Shown piece after piece: positions 47,698 through 59,979 of a stretch of DNA of 64,000 nt (its first letter is position 1; each line of letters begins with the position of its first letter). Origin of the DNA: Antilocapra americana (Eukaryota > Chordata > Mammalia > Artiodactyla > Antilocapridae); NCBI GenBank assembly GCA_007570785.1, contig ML664161.1:8998352-9062351 (forward strand), in the 5' to 3' direction. Under the pieces are notes generated by a model. The model was given only the letters and a program-made list of their open reading frames with translations, was not told the DNA's origin and did not search any database. The translations under genes were made by a program, and so were the position numbers.

Positions 47698-50600
47698 CAT
47701 GGCAGAAAGTTCTGACAAAACATGGTCCACTGGAGAAGGGAATGGCAAACCACTTTAGCATTCTTGCCTTGAGAACCCCCATAAACAGTATGAAAGGTAA
47801 AAAAGATATGACATTGAAGATGAACCCCTCCCCAGGTCAGTTGGTGTCCAATATGCTACTGGAGAAGAGTGGAATGAAAGAATGAAAAGGCTGAGCCAAA
47901 GCAGAAACAATACTCAACTGTGAATGTGTCTGGTGGTGAAAGTAAAGTCCGATACTGTGAAGAACAATATTGCATAGGAACCTACAATGTTAGGTCCATG
48001 AAGCAAGGTAAATTGGATATGGTCAAACAGGAGATGGAAAAGGAAACATCGGTATCTTAGGAATCAGTGAACTAAAATGGACTGGAGTGGGAATGGGCAA
48101 ATTTAACCCAGATGACTATTATATCTACTACTGTGGGCAAGAATCCTTTAGAAAAAATGGAGTAGGCCTCATAGTCAACAAAAGAGTCCAAAATGCAGTA
48201 CTTGGATGTAATCTCAAAAATGACAGAATGATCTCTGTCCGTTTCTAAGGCAAACCATTCAATGTCATAGTAATTTAAGTTTATGCCCTAACCACTAATG
48301 CCAAAGAAGCTGAAGTTGAATGGTTCTATCATGACCTACAAGACCTTCTAAAACTAACACCAAAAAAAGATGTCCTTTTCATCATAGGAGACTGGAATAC
48401 AAAAATAGGAAGTCAAGAGATACATGGAGTAGCAGGCAAGTTTGGCCTTGGAGAACAAAGTAAAGCTGGGCAAAGGCTAACTGAATTTTGCCAAGAGAAC
48501 AGACTGGTCATAGAAAACACCCTCTTCCAACAACATAAGCCAGTACTACACATGGACATCACCAGATGGTTGATACTGAAATCAAATTGATTATATTCTT
48601 TGCAGTTGAAGATGGTGAAGTTCTATACAGTCAGCAAAAACAAGACTGGGAGTTGACTGTGGCTCAGATTATGAACTCCTTATTGCCAAATTCAGAATTA
48701 AATAAAGTAGGGAAAACCCTAGGCCATTCAGGTATGACCTAAATCAAATCCCTTATGATTATACAGTGGAAGTGACAAATAGCTACAAGGGATTAGATCT
48801 GATAGACAGAGTGCCTAAAGAACTACTGACGGAGGTTTACAACATTGTACAGTGGGTAATAATTAAAACCATCCTCAAGAAAAAGAAATCCAAAAAAGCA
48901 AAATGGTTGTCTGAGGAGGCCTTAAAAATAGCTAAGAGAAGCAAAAGGTAAAGGAGAAAAGCAAAGATATACACATATGAATGCAGATTTCCAAAGAATA
49001 GCAAGAAGAGATAAGAAAGCCTTAAGTGAACAATGCAAAGAAACAGAGGCAAACAATAACGTGGGAAAAACTAGAGATCTCTTCAAGAAAATTAGAGATA
49101 CCAAGGGTATACTTCATACAAAGATGGGCACAATAAAGGACAGAAATGGTATGGACCTAAAAGAAGCAGAAGAGATTAAGAAGAGGTGACAATAATACAC
49201 AGAAGAGTTGTACAAAAAAGGTCTTAATGAACTTTGATGATGTGATCACTTGCCTAAAGCCAGACATGCTAGAGTATGAAGTCAAGAGGGCCTTAGGAAG
49301 CATTACTATGAACAAAGCTGGTGGAGGTGAAGGAATTCCAGTTGAGCTGTTTCAAATCCTAAAAGATGATGCTGTGAAAGTGCTGCACTCAATATGCCAG
49401 CAAATTTGGAAAACTCAGCAGTGGCCGCAGGACTGGGAAAGGTCAGTTTTCATTCCAATCCCAAAGAAGGGCAATGCCATAGAATGTTCAAATTACCATA
49501 CAACTGCACTCATTTCCCATGCTAGCTAGGTTATGTTCAAAATCCTTCAAGCTAGGCTTCAACAGTATGTGAACCATGAACTTTGAAATGTTCAAGCTGG
49601 ATTTAGAAAAGGCAGATGAACCAGAGTTCAAATTGCCAACATGCGTTGGATCATAGAAAAAGCAAGGGAATTCCAGAAAAAACTGACTTCTGCCTTATTG
49701 ACAATGCAAGTCTTTGGCTGTGTGGATCACAAAAAACTGTGGAAAATTCTTAAAGACATGGGAATACCAGACCACCTTACCTGTTTCCTGAGAAACTTGT
49801 ATGCAGGTCAAGAAGCCAACAGTAAGAACCAGACATGGAACAATGAACTGGTTCAAAATTGGGAGAGGAGAATGACAAGGTTGTATATTGTCACTCTGTT
49901 TATTTAACTTACATGCAGAGTACATCATGGGAAATGCCAGGCTGGATATAGCTCAAACTGGAATCAAGACTGCCAAGAGAAATATCAGCACCCTCACATT
50001 TGCAGATGGTATCACGCTTATGGCAGAAAGTGAAGAGGAACTAAAGAGCCTTTGAAGAGGGTGAAAGAGGAGAGTGAGAAAGCTGGCTTAAACTCAACAT
50101 GTGTAAAAATAAGATCATGGCATCCAGTCCCATCACTTCATGGCAAATAGATGGGGAAAAAATAGAAATGGTGATAGACTATTTCCTTGGGCCCCCAAAT
50201 CACTGCAGACAGTGACTGCAGCCATGAAATTCAAAGATACTTGCTTCTTGAAAGAAACGCTATGACAAATCTAGAGACTACTAAAAAACAGAGACATCAC
50301 TTTGCCATCCAAGGTCCATATAGTCAAAGCTATGGTTTTTCCAGTAGTCATATATAGTTATAAGAGTTGGACCATAAAGAAGGCTGAGCACTGAAGAATT
50401 GATGTTTTTGAACTGTGGTGTTGGATAAGACTCTTTAGAGTCCCTTGGACTGCAAGGAGATTCAACCAGTCCATCCTAAAGGAAATCAGTCTTGAATATT
50501 CATCAGAAAGACTGATGCTGAGGCTGAAGCTCCAATACTTTGGCCACCTGATGCGAAGAGTCAACTCATTGGAAAAGCCCCTGATGCTGGGAAAGATTGA

Positions 50601-50763
50601 GGGCAGGAGGAGAAGGGAGCAACAGAGGATGAGATGGTTGGATGGCATCATCAACTCAATGGACATGAGTTTGAGCAAACTCTAGAAGATAGTGAAGGAC
50701 AGGGGAGCCTGGCGTGCTGCAGTCCATGGGGTTGCAGAGAGTCAGACACAACTGAACAACAAA
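47698..50763 (+). mobile_element. BovB LINE, near full length
   Basis: A 3.07-kb BovB lacking only the first part of the 5' end. The order is endonuclease (about 47950-48780), linker, RT (49227 onward: ALGSITMNKAGGGEGIPVEL; QQIWKTQQWPQDWERSVFIP), C-terminal region and 3' end (gagagtcagacacaactgaa). The frame is broken repeatedly. The RT catalytic motif is F-A-D-G instead of Y-A-D-D (49999-50010), so a catalytic aspartate is lost. It lies exactly between L1 text and retroviral leader text. Confidence 0.92.
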
Positions 50764-51249
50764 GGAAAGTAAAATGTATATTTTCAAGGTATGAGGAATG
50801 GAAATATATTATGTTGGAAGGGAAAAGTGTGATTTTATCCTACAGCTGGCTATTTCTGAATAGGGAAAGAATAAGGAAAAGTATGGCTACAGAAAGATAG
50901 AAGGTTTACAGAAGAGTAATATTGAGAAGAAGAATTCTGTATGTGGTCAGGATTTTCTAAGGATGGATTATATTTAATTAGGTAAATGGATATTTATTAA
51001 GAGTAGGCTGATGCAAGACTGAATTTTGTTTCCGTTTCTCATAGGAGAAAAAAAATTGTTCTGGAATGCTACTTTTGATAACAGTTTGTATGAGTTCCTG
51101 TGCCTTGAAGTGATCTATATTTACCTTTGATTATTTTTTCCCACCTTAGCTCAAGGAGTAAGCACTGTTTCACAGAAACCTATTAATATGATTCTATCTG
51201 ACCAGGTGTTTAAAGGTTTTTACAACTTTTGCTTCAAGGGACCTCTGGG

Positions 51250-52115
51250 ACATCCCAAAGGGAGATCTTTAACTGGGTTTATCTGTAAGGAGTGGTTTGC
51301 CAGTTTCTCAGAGAACCCTGACAAGTTCAGGGATGCTTTTATCAGGCCAGGGTGATGTTCTCTCTCACTTGGCAGGATATCATGGCTGTTCTGGACCACT
51401 GTTTCACCCCGAATGAAAAGAAACCTATACTAAGAAAGGCCAGGGAACACACAGATGGCCCACTGACCAGCAATCCACAACAAATTCATCAGGCAGGTGG
51501 GGATGTGATCCCAGAACATGACCCACACTGAAACTATGAAGATTGCGTAGTCCAGGCTTGGATGAGATTTTATATTACAAGCCTATCAGAAGGAATGAAA
51601 AGGTGTATGGTGAAGCTTGTAAATTATGATAAGGTATGAGAGGTTACAGAGGAAAAAGATAAAAGCCCACAATCTTTCTGAGCGGGAGACAGAGGCCTTC
51701 AAACCCATACAGACTCTGAGTTTGCAAGGGGGAAACACTATTGGGCATTCATTTTTATCAACCATACTACTCCTGACATCCAGAGAAAATTACAAAAGCT
51801 CTTAAGCTAGGCCTCAAACCCCATTGTCAACCTTGGTAGAGGAGGCATTCAAGATCTGTAACAGCCAAGACTTAACAGACAAGGCCAACAAAGATAAGAG
51901 GCTAATAAAAAACAAAAACCCACAGATCTTGACTGCTCTGATTCCCCCTCCACCTCAAGAGGACCCTGCAGGGCCATGATGGCTGGACAGACCACCCAGA
52001 AGCCTCCTGGGTCTGAACCAATGTGCTTTTGTCAGAAAAGGCAGTGGAGAGAAGAATGTCCTGAGTGCCCTCCTGTGGGATGCGGAGGGTCAACCCTGAC
52101 CAGCCCCAGTTCCTT
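51250..52115 (+). pseudogene. gag: ERV gag remnant (capsid, nucleocapsid)
   Basis: Capsid-like text is readable in short frames from about 51270: a segment with SLTWQDIMAVLDHC, a stretch around 51490-51620 that includes TSLSEGMKRCM, and the late block with TPDIQRKLQKLL (about 51770). The nucleocapsid zinc knuckle region is at about 52020-52070 (MCFCQKRQWREECPEC); the cysteines are partly kept, but the histidine and spacing expected of a CCHC knuckle are lost. Several stops occur, for example at about 51531 and 51807. The layout is that of gammaretroviral gag. Confidence 0.82.
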
Positions 52116-52219
52116 GCGAATGTCTTGGATGAGAAATTCCCACACATCGACTGGCGGGGCCCGAGGGCCTGCCTGGCTTTCGATCCCACTTGATCCATTC
52201 TCATTACTCCAGTGGAGTC

Positions 52220-54317
52220 CTGGGTCACCCTTGATGTAGCAGGTAGAACTGAATTTTTTGTAGATACTGGAGCTGTCTGCTCTGCTCTGACTTGGCCGGC
52301 CAGCCCCATTTCCATCTGTGGACTATACTACAATGGGAGTTGATGGACAGCCAAAGGGAGGGTGATTTACAGCTTCCATTGCCAAAGAATGGAGTCTATT
52401 ATTATTTCTCATTCTTTTTTGCACATGCCAGAATGCCTGTCTCACTCCTTGGGAGAGATTTGCTAAATAAGTTAAGAGCCAGTATACTTATAGGACAGGG
52501 TGAAGTCCAAAGAGGTAAAGAATCTGAGCAGAGAATGCATCTATTAGTAGTCCTAGATGATCCATCTGGTGGGTATCAAAATATTCCCCTAGACATCCCC
52601 CAGGAAATGAGAGAACAGGTAGATCCTTCAGCTTGGGATACCTTGGTGCCAGGAAGGACAAAATGTATTCCTCCAATAAAAATAAGGTTAAGGCTTGAGA
52701 AAAATACTCCTGGAAGAGACAATATTCCTTAAAGCCTGAGGCTCTGAGGGGACTCCAACTGCTGAGCAGAGGAAAATATATCTTTAGGTCCAAAACAGAG
52801 AACAGCTGGGTGCTCCCTGGCACTTAGGTGAGGAGGGTGTATGGGTTTGTCATCAGTGGGTGAATAGGGATGACTGCCTCATTCATTGCTCTTAAGTCTT
52901 GGTCAAACTGGTACTCCCATTAGGCTTCTGAACAGGGAGGATTGGGGTATTGTAAGGGGGTTGTCAGGGCCTAACAAATCCATCCCTATTCCCCTACATC
53001 CAGACTTTCAATACCTTTTTGCCTTTGAATGAAGGGACCCTGACACCCTGGAGGATGCCCAACATACATGGACAGTGCTTCCACAGGGTTTTTGGAACAG
53101 CTCCCCCCTTTTTTAGAAATGCATTAATTAGTAAGGGAACTGAACCTTGAGAAGGGAACTCTCTTTCAATATATTGATAATTTATTGATAAATAGTGAGA
53201 TCAAATAAGATTCATGTCAAAATACTGTTAGGGTTCTAAATTTTCTGGAAAAAAGGGGATATACAGTCTTTTCAACAAAGGCTCAGATCTCACAACAATG
53301 GATTCAATATTTAGAATTTGTTTTGACACCAAAGTTCTGGCCATAGATCGAAAAATAGCAATTATTGCATTACTATCTCCAATAACAGAAAAGCAACTCC
53401 AAGACTTCCTTGTTATGGTTGGGTTCTGTCATATCTGGACTCCAAACTATGGCCTTATAGCAAAATCCCTCTATGAGGTTTTAAGGGAAGTGAAAGGAAG
53501 CCCCTTAAATGGATTAAGGACCACCAGCAGGCCTTTGAGACTCTAAAGACTGAGTTAAGTTGAAATACCAGCACTGGGACTTCCAAATGTGGACGCCTGC
53601 ACAGCACAACTAGATATATGTTCACAAGAGGTCAGGGATACCACTAGGAATCCTGATCCAAAAGCTAAGACTGGATCTGAGACCAGTGAGTGGCATACTT
53701 CTCAAAGCAACTGGACTCAGTGGCCCAGGAATGGCCAAGATGCCTGCAGGCAGTAGCAGCCACAGGCCTGTTCATTAATGAAGCTTCCAAGAACCCCCAG
53801 GGACAACACTTAGATGAGGTTAACCTCTCATCAGGTACAACCCGTACTGGAAGTCAAAGGACATCATTGGTTGACTGGAGGAAGGTTAAAATGATATCAG
53901 GCCTTCTTAATGGATACCCCCGACATTAAAGTTGTCCTGAACCCTGAACCCAGCAACTCTACTTCCCGCAGCTTAGAGTAGAGACTTATTGCATCAGTGC
54001 AGAGAGACCACAGAACAAACTTACTCCAGCAGGTCTGATGAGCCTCTTAATAGCCCTGTCTGAGGTTGAATGGCTAACAAATGGGAGCAGTTTTGTAGAA
54101 ATGGGAACAAGAAAGGTGGGGTATACCGTAGTTGTTCTAGATGAAGTCATAGAATCCAAGACCCTGACACCTGTCATCAGCCCAGAAGGCTGAACTAATT
54201 CCATTAATGAGAGATTTGCAATTAGGGAAGGATAAAAAATTAAATGTTTTTATTGACTCTAAACATGGGTTCCACATACAACATACTCATGCTGCCATTT
54301 GGAACTAAAGGAATTTT
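52220..54317 (+). pseudogene. pol: ERV pol remnant: protease, RT, RNase H 5' part
   Basis: Protease: the D-T-G-A active-site motif is intact at 52263-52274, and its later block with LLGRDLLNKL is at about 52440-52470 in a different frame, so a frameshift lies near 52300. RT: an N-terminal part ends at 52732; the catalytic motif is Y-I-D-N at 53170-53181, so the second aspartate is lost. The RT end and connection are readable at 53298-53460 (SPITEKQLQDFLVMVGFCHI) and 53690-53760 (MAYFSKQLDSVAQEWPRCLQ). RNase H text (AQKAELI near 54185) runs to 54317, where BovB cuts in. Multiple stops; not functional. Confidence 0.87.
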
Positions 54318-57300
54318 CCAGTTAGTCTTTCAGTCATGTCCGACTCTTTGCAGCCCCATGAACTGCAGTACACCAGGCCTCCCTGTCCATCACCAACTCC
54401 TGGAGTCTACCCAAACCCATGTCCATTGAGTTGGTGATGCCATCCAACCATCTCATCCTCTGTCATCCCCTTCTCCTCCTGCCCTCAATCTTTCCCAGCA
54501 TCAGGGTCTTTTCAAATGAGTCAGCTCTTCGCATCATGTGACTAAAGTATTGGAGTTTCAGCTTCAACATCAGTAATTCCAAAAGAACACCCAGGACTGA
54601 TCTCCTTTAGTATCAACTGGTTGGATCTCCTTGCAGTCCAAGGGACCCTCAAGAGTCTTCTCCAACACCACAGTTCATAAGTATCAGTTCTTTGGCTCTC
54701 AGCTTTCTTCACAGTCCAACTCTCACATCCATACATGACTACTGGAAAAACCATAGCCTTGACTAGACAGACCTTTGTTGACAAAGTAATGTCTCTGCTT
54801 TTTAATATGATGTCTAGGCTGGTCATAATTTTCCTTCCAAGGAGTAAGCATCTTTTAATTTCATGGCTGCAATCACCATCTGCAGTGATTTTGGAGCCCC
54901 CCAAAATAAAGTCAGCCACTGTTCCCACTGTTTCCCCATCTATTTGCCATGAAGTGATGGGACCAGATGCTATGATCTTAGTTTTATGAATGTTTTGAGC
55001 TTTACGCCAATGAGTTTAAAGCTCATTTAAGCCAACGAGCTTTAAGCCAACTTTTTCACTCCCCTCTTTCACTTTCATCAAGAGGCTCTTTAGTTCTTCT
55101 TCACTTTCTGCCATAAGGATGGTGTCATCTGAATATCTGAAGTTATTGATATTTTTCCTGGCAATCTTGATTCCAGCTTGTGCTTCTTCCAGCCCAGCGT
55201 TTCTCATGATGTACTCTGCATATAAGTTAAATAAGTAGGGTGACAATATACAGCCTTGACGTACTCCCTTTCCTATCTGGAACCAGTCTGTTGTTCCATG
55301 CCCAATTCTAGCTGTTGCTTCCTGACCTCCATACAGGTTTCTCAAGAGGCAGGTCAGGTGGTCTGGTATTCCCATCTCTTGAAGAATTTTCCGCAGTTTA
55401 TTGTGATCCACACAGTCAAAGGCTTTGGCATAATCAATAAAGCAGAAATAGATGTTTTTCTGGAACTCTCTTGCTCTTTTGATGATCCAGCAGATGTTGG
55501 CAATTTGATCTCTGGTTCCTCTGCCTTTTCTAAAACCATCTTGAACATCTGGAAGTTCATAGCTCATGTACTGTTGAAGACTGGCTTGGAGAATTTTGAG
55601 CATTACTTTGCTAGCACGTGAGATGAGTGCAATTGTGTGGTAGTTTGAGCATTCTTTGGTATTGCCTTTCTTTGGGATTGGAATGAAAACTGACCTTTTC
55701 CAGTCCTGTGGCCACTGCTGAGTTTTCCAAGTTTGCTGGCATATTGAGTGCAGCACTTTCACAGCATCATCTTTTAGGATTTGAAATAGCTCAGCTGGAA
55801 TTTCATCACCTCCACTAGCTTTGTTCATAATGATGTTTCCCAACTCCCACTTGACTTCACATTCAAGCATGTCTGGCTCTAGGTGAGTGATCACATCACT
55901 GTGATTATCTGAGTGGTGAAGATCTTTTTTGTACAGTTCTGTGTATTCTTGCCACCTCCTCTTAATATCTTCTGCTTCTGATAGGTCTATACCATTTCTG
56001 TCCTTTATTGAGTGCATCTTTGCATGAAGTGTTCCCTTAGTATCTCTAATTTTTTGAAGAGATCTCTAGTCTTTCTCATTCTATTGTTTTCCTCTATTTC
56101 TTTACTTTGATCGCTGAAAAAGGTTTTCTTCTCTCCTTGCTATTTTTTGGAACTCTGCATTCAAATGGGTATATCTTTCCTTTTCTCCTTTGCTTTTTCT
56201 TTTCTTCTTTTCACAGCTATTTGTAAGCCCTCCTCAGACAGCTATTTAGCTTTTTGTGTTTCTTTTTCTTGGGGATGGTCTTGATTCCTGTCTCGTGTAC
56301 AATGTCACAAACCTCCATCCATAGTTCATCAGGCACTCTATCAGATCTAGTTCCTTAAATCTATTTCTCACTTCCACTGTATAGTCATAAGGGATTTGAT
56401 TTAGGTCATACCTGAATGGTCTAGTGGTTTTCCCCACTGTCTTCAATTTAAGTCTGAATTTGGCAATAAGGAGTTCATGATCCGAGCCACAGTCAGCTCC
56501 CAGTCTTGTTTTTGCTGACTGAAGAGCTTCTCCATCTTTGGCTGCAAAGAATATAATCAATCTGATTTCGGTGTTGAACATTTGCTGATGTCCATGTGTA
56601 GAGTCTTCTCTTGTGTTATTGGAAGAGGGTGTTTGCTATGACCAGTGAATTCTCTTGGCAGAATTCTATTAGCCTTTGCCCTATTTCATTCTGTACTCTG
56701 AGGCCACATTTGCCTGTTACTCCAGGTGTTTCTTGACTTCCTGCTTTTGCATTCCAGTCCCCTATAATGAAAAGGACATCTTTTTTGGGTGTTAGTTCTA
56801 AAAGATCTTGTAGATCTTCATAGAACCATTCAACTTCAGCTTCTTCAGCATTACTGGTCAGGGCATAGACTTGGATTACTGTGATATTGAGTGGTTTGCC
56901 TTGGAAATGAACAGAGATCAGTCTGTCATTTTTGAGATTGCATCCAAGTACTGCCCTTCAGATTCTTTTGTTGACTATCATGGCTATTCCATTTCTTCTA
57001 AGGGATTCCTGCCCACAGGAGTAGATATAATGGTCATCTGAGTTAAATTCACCCATTCCGGTCCATAGTTTGCTGATTCCTAGAATGTCAATGTTCACTC
57101 TTGCCATCTCCTGTTTGACCACTTCCAATTTGCCTTGATTCATGGACCGAACATCCCAGGTTCCTATGCAATATTGCTCTTTACAGCATTGGACCGTACT
57201 TCTATCACCAGTCTGATCCACAACTGGGTGTTGTTTTTGCTTTGGCTCCATCCCTTCATTCTTTCTGGTGTTATTTCTCCACTGATCTCCAGTAGCATAT

Positions 57301-57590
57301 TGGGCACCTACCGACCTGGGGAGTTCATCTTTCAGTGTCCTATCTTTTTGCCTTTTCATACTGTTCATGGGGTTCTCAAGGCAAGAATACTGAAATGGTT
57401 TGCCATTCCCTTCTCCAGTGGACAACATTCTGTTAGACCTCTCTACCATGACCAATCCATCTTGGGTGGCCCCACACAGCATAGCTTAGTTTCATTGAGT
57501 TAGACAAGGCTGTGGTCTGTGTGATCAGATTGGCTAGTTGTCTGTCATTGTAGTTTCAGTGTGTCTGCCCTCTGATGCCCTCTCCCAGAA
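54318..57590 (-). mobile_element. Full-length BovB LINE inside ERV RNase H
   Basis: 3.27 kb, with the 3' end at left (agtctttcagtcatgtccga) and the 5' end at right (complement of tctgccctctgatgccctct), which matches the BovB start as I know it. Open stretches on the minus strand, 5' to 3', are 57482-56958 (endonuclease start), 56581-56246, 56017-55016 (RT) and 54928-54542 (C-terminal). It is the best preserved BovB here. Retroviral text stops before and resumes after it. A clear target duplication was not found. Confidence 0.94.
55016..56017 (-). pseudogene. BovB reverse transcriptase, 333-codon open frame
   Basis: The longest uninterrupted frame in the window that is free of unknown bases. 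It covers the RTE-type RT: early block with KASGGDEIPAELFQILKD, then QQTWKTQQWPQDWKRSVFIP, DYAKAFDCVDHNKL (the block A aspartate region), KGVRQGCILSPYLFNLY, and the catalytic block R-Y-S-D-D at about 55123-55140 (usual Y-A-D-D; alanine to serine, both aspartates kept). The endonuclease upstream is in other frames and the C-terminal part is broken (frame lost after GLKLVGLNEL), so the full protein is not made. RT alone would lack target priming. Confidence 0.88.
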
Positions 57591-59365
57591 ATGTTAACTG
57601 CTAGAAATTCCCCAGAAAACACGAAGATTTGGTTCTGGCTCTTTTAGAAGAAGTGCAGCTCCCAACCCAGGTACCACTAATCCACTGTGGGGGCCATCAG
57701 AGGGATGGGTTCTTTGTGAGCCAAGGGATTAGCAAAACTGATAAGATGGCAAAACAGGCAGCTAGATTTCAGGACCCTGAACAAGTTATGACTCTGGTGC
57801 TTTAGTGACTGGTCCCCTTGAACTCCCTGGCATCCCCTAATAACCCCAAAGGAATAATAAAATTCTAAGAATGGGGCTATGAGAAGGGAAGCACAGGCTG
57901 GTTTAAAAAGAAGGAAAAGATTCTAATCCCTGAAACCCAACAATGGAAAGTCACTAAGAGCCTACATATGCCCCCCCACTATGGGAGGGATGTACTATGG
58001 GACTTGATGCAAAAGGCAGCTTCAGGCGAGAGGCTTACAAGAGCAGTAAAAACAAATAATGCTTGCCTATGATTTATGTGTCTGTAATAACCCAAAGACA
58101 CATCTAATCCCCCCTTGTAACTCAGGGCAACTCAATGCCAAGGGACATATCTGGGGGAAGATTGACAGTTAGATCTCATTCAAATGCCTCCACGATCAGG
58201 GTATAAATATCTTCTGGTGTTTGTTGATACTTTCACAGAATGGGCTGAAGCCACTTGGAAAGGCTATGGAAGTCAGTAAGTCCCTATTTTAAAATATAAT
58301 TTTTTATTTTTGGCTGTGCTGGGTCATTGTCGCTGCATGGGCTTTACTCTGGTTGCAGCAAGCGGGTGCTACTCTCTTGTTGTGGTGCACAGGCCTCTCA
58401 CTGTGGTGGCTTCTCCTGATGGGGAACACAGGCTCTAGGGTGCATGAGCTTCAGTAGTTGTGGCGTGTGGACTCAATAGTTGCAGTTCCTCGGCTCTAGA
58501 GCACAAGCTCAATAGTTATGCCTCAGGGGCCTAGTTACTCTGAGGCATGTGGGATCTTCCCAGATGAGGAATCGAATCCATCTGTCCTGCATTGGCAGGC
58601 AGATTCTTTACCACTGAGCCACTTGGGAAGCCCTGGTAAGTCCCTTTTAAGAGAACTAATTCCTTGGTTTGGACTTCCAAAGTCCCTCCAAAGTGAAAAC
58701 GGTTCCTCTTTTATAGCCAAAATCACACAGAGGCTTACACCAGGGTAGGCTACAAGCCACACACGTTTTGGCAACCCTAGTCTTCATGGAGGGTAGAGAA
58801 AATGAACCATACTTTAAAGTAAACCTTAGCAAACCTCTGCCAAGAAACTCATGATCCCAAAACCAGCTTGCCTCCTACTACACTTCTCAGCGTCCGTGTC
58901 ACCCCCAGGAGTGGTCGAGACCTAGGCCATCTGAAATGAGCTATGGAGGCCTTGCCTTACTACTGACATTCTACTGAGTGAGGATGTGAATCAGGCCCTA
59001 AGACATTAATTTAGGACAAGTTCAGGAGGCAGTCCAGGACTATGCCCACAAGACACTGCTGACTCCCACTAAAATACAGAGGAAGGAGCAGTTCCTGCAC
59101 AAATAAACCCCAGGGACCAAGTTCTTCTCCAAGCTCAGAAGGAGGGGTCCCCAAGATCAATTACTGCCAAAATGAAGAGCCTCTATAAAGTACTTTTAAC
59201 CACCCCCCACTGCTGTCAAACTGCAAGGGATATCTAGTTGGGTACATTTGTCCAGACTCAAGATTTACTTTCAGAAACCCCACAGGTCACAGCAGAACAA
59301 CAATATACCTGTGAGCCAGTGAGAGACCTGAGACACCTATTCAAAAGACAGGCACCATCAACAGA
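57591..59365 (+). pseudogene. pol: ERV RNase H end and integrase remnant
   Basis: RNase H resumes at about 57591 with an H-C-G-G-H-Q stretch near 57690. The integrase zinc region follows (about 57940-58080). The core shows W-Q-L-D (first catalytic aspartate kept, near 58168) and KYLLVFVDTFTEWAEA (about 58205-58255). After a CHR SINE the core continues at 58640 (LIPWFGLPKSLQSENGSSFI): the second catalytic aspartate (usual D-N-G) is glutamate. The C-terminal part extends to about 59365. Stops occur throughout. Confidence 0.86.
58286..58635 (-). mobile_element. CHR-type SINE, long form, in ERV integrase
   Basis: The plus strand runs from 'tttttggctgtgctgggtca' to 'ccactgagccacttgggaag'. Perfect duplications gtaagtccct (58276-58285 and 58636-58645) flank it and the integrase reading resumes afterwards. 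CHR insertion dates the ERV to before or within CHR activity in the cetartiodactyl/ruminant line. Confidence 0.94.
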
Positions 59366-59399
59366 TAAGTAAAATGATGTAGTGGGTTGGCTCCTGTTT

Positions 59400-59800
59400 A
59401 AAAGCCTTAATGGGTCTTGGGGCCTGTCTTGTTGCCCTGGAAGAGGTGGTTCTTGGCAACTGTCTGGCCCTAGTTGCCTTCTGGCAGAACAAGGCAGAGT
59501 GCAATAATTAACACGCCCCGCTACACGTGGATCAATGTAACAGGACAGGTAAAAGTTAATATTAAGGAAATATACACCCAGGCCAAGGGGTTTCCTAACT
59601 TTGGCAGGGGTAATATTGCCTCCCTTTTTTGATCAACAGTTAAGAAGGCCCTGCCAAAGTTAACCTGGTCCCTTCCCTTTTTAGGCCCTTTCATGGCTAT
59701 TGTTGTCATCTCCTTGTTTGTTTAACCTTTTGGTTGAGTTTGCATCTTTTAGACTCTTAACAGTTTGAAGAAAGGCTGTGATGGCTCAAGGAATTCAGCC
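59400..59800 (+). pseudogene. env: ERV envelope transmembrane-subunit remnant
   Basis: Only the second half of a gammaretrovirus-type envelope is visible, in several frames: an ectodomain part near 59460-59570 (a W-I-N-V-T-G-Q stretch at about 59528), a heptad-like part, and a hydrophobic membrane-spanning segment at about 59675-59725. The usual cysteine-rich motif region is damaged. The surface subunit is absent: about 35 bases separate the integrase end from this remnant. Stops and frameshifts exclude any product. Confidence 0.72.
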
Positions 59801-59979
59801 CATTCCAGTGGAAAGTAGCCCAGGTCCCTACAGGTCCTTAAAACAGTCAGCAAGGGACTTCCATTCCTCTAGGATGGGCTAGGGTTTGCCACCCCTGTTC
59901 AGCAGGAAGACGCTTCAGAAGAAGAGATCCTTACTCCCTTGCCTATTAAGAGTAAGGATTTAGAGTCTCTCAGGGGGAA

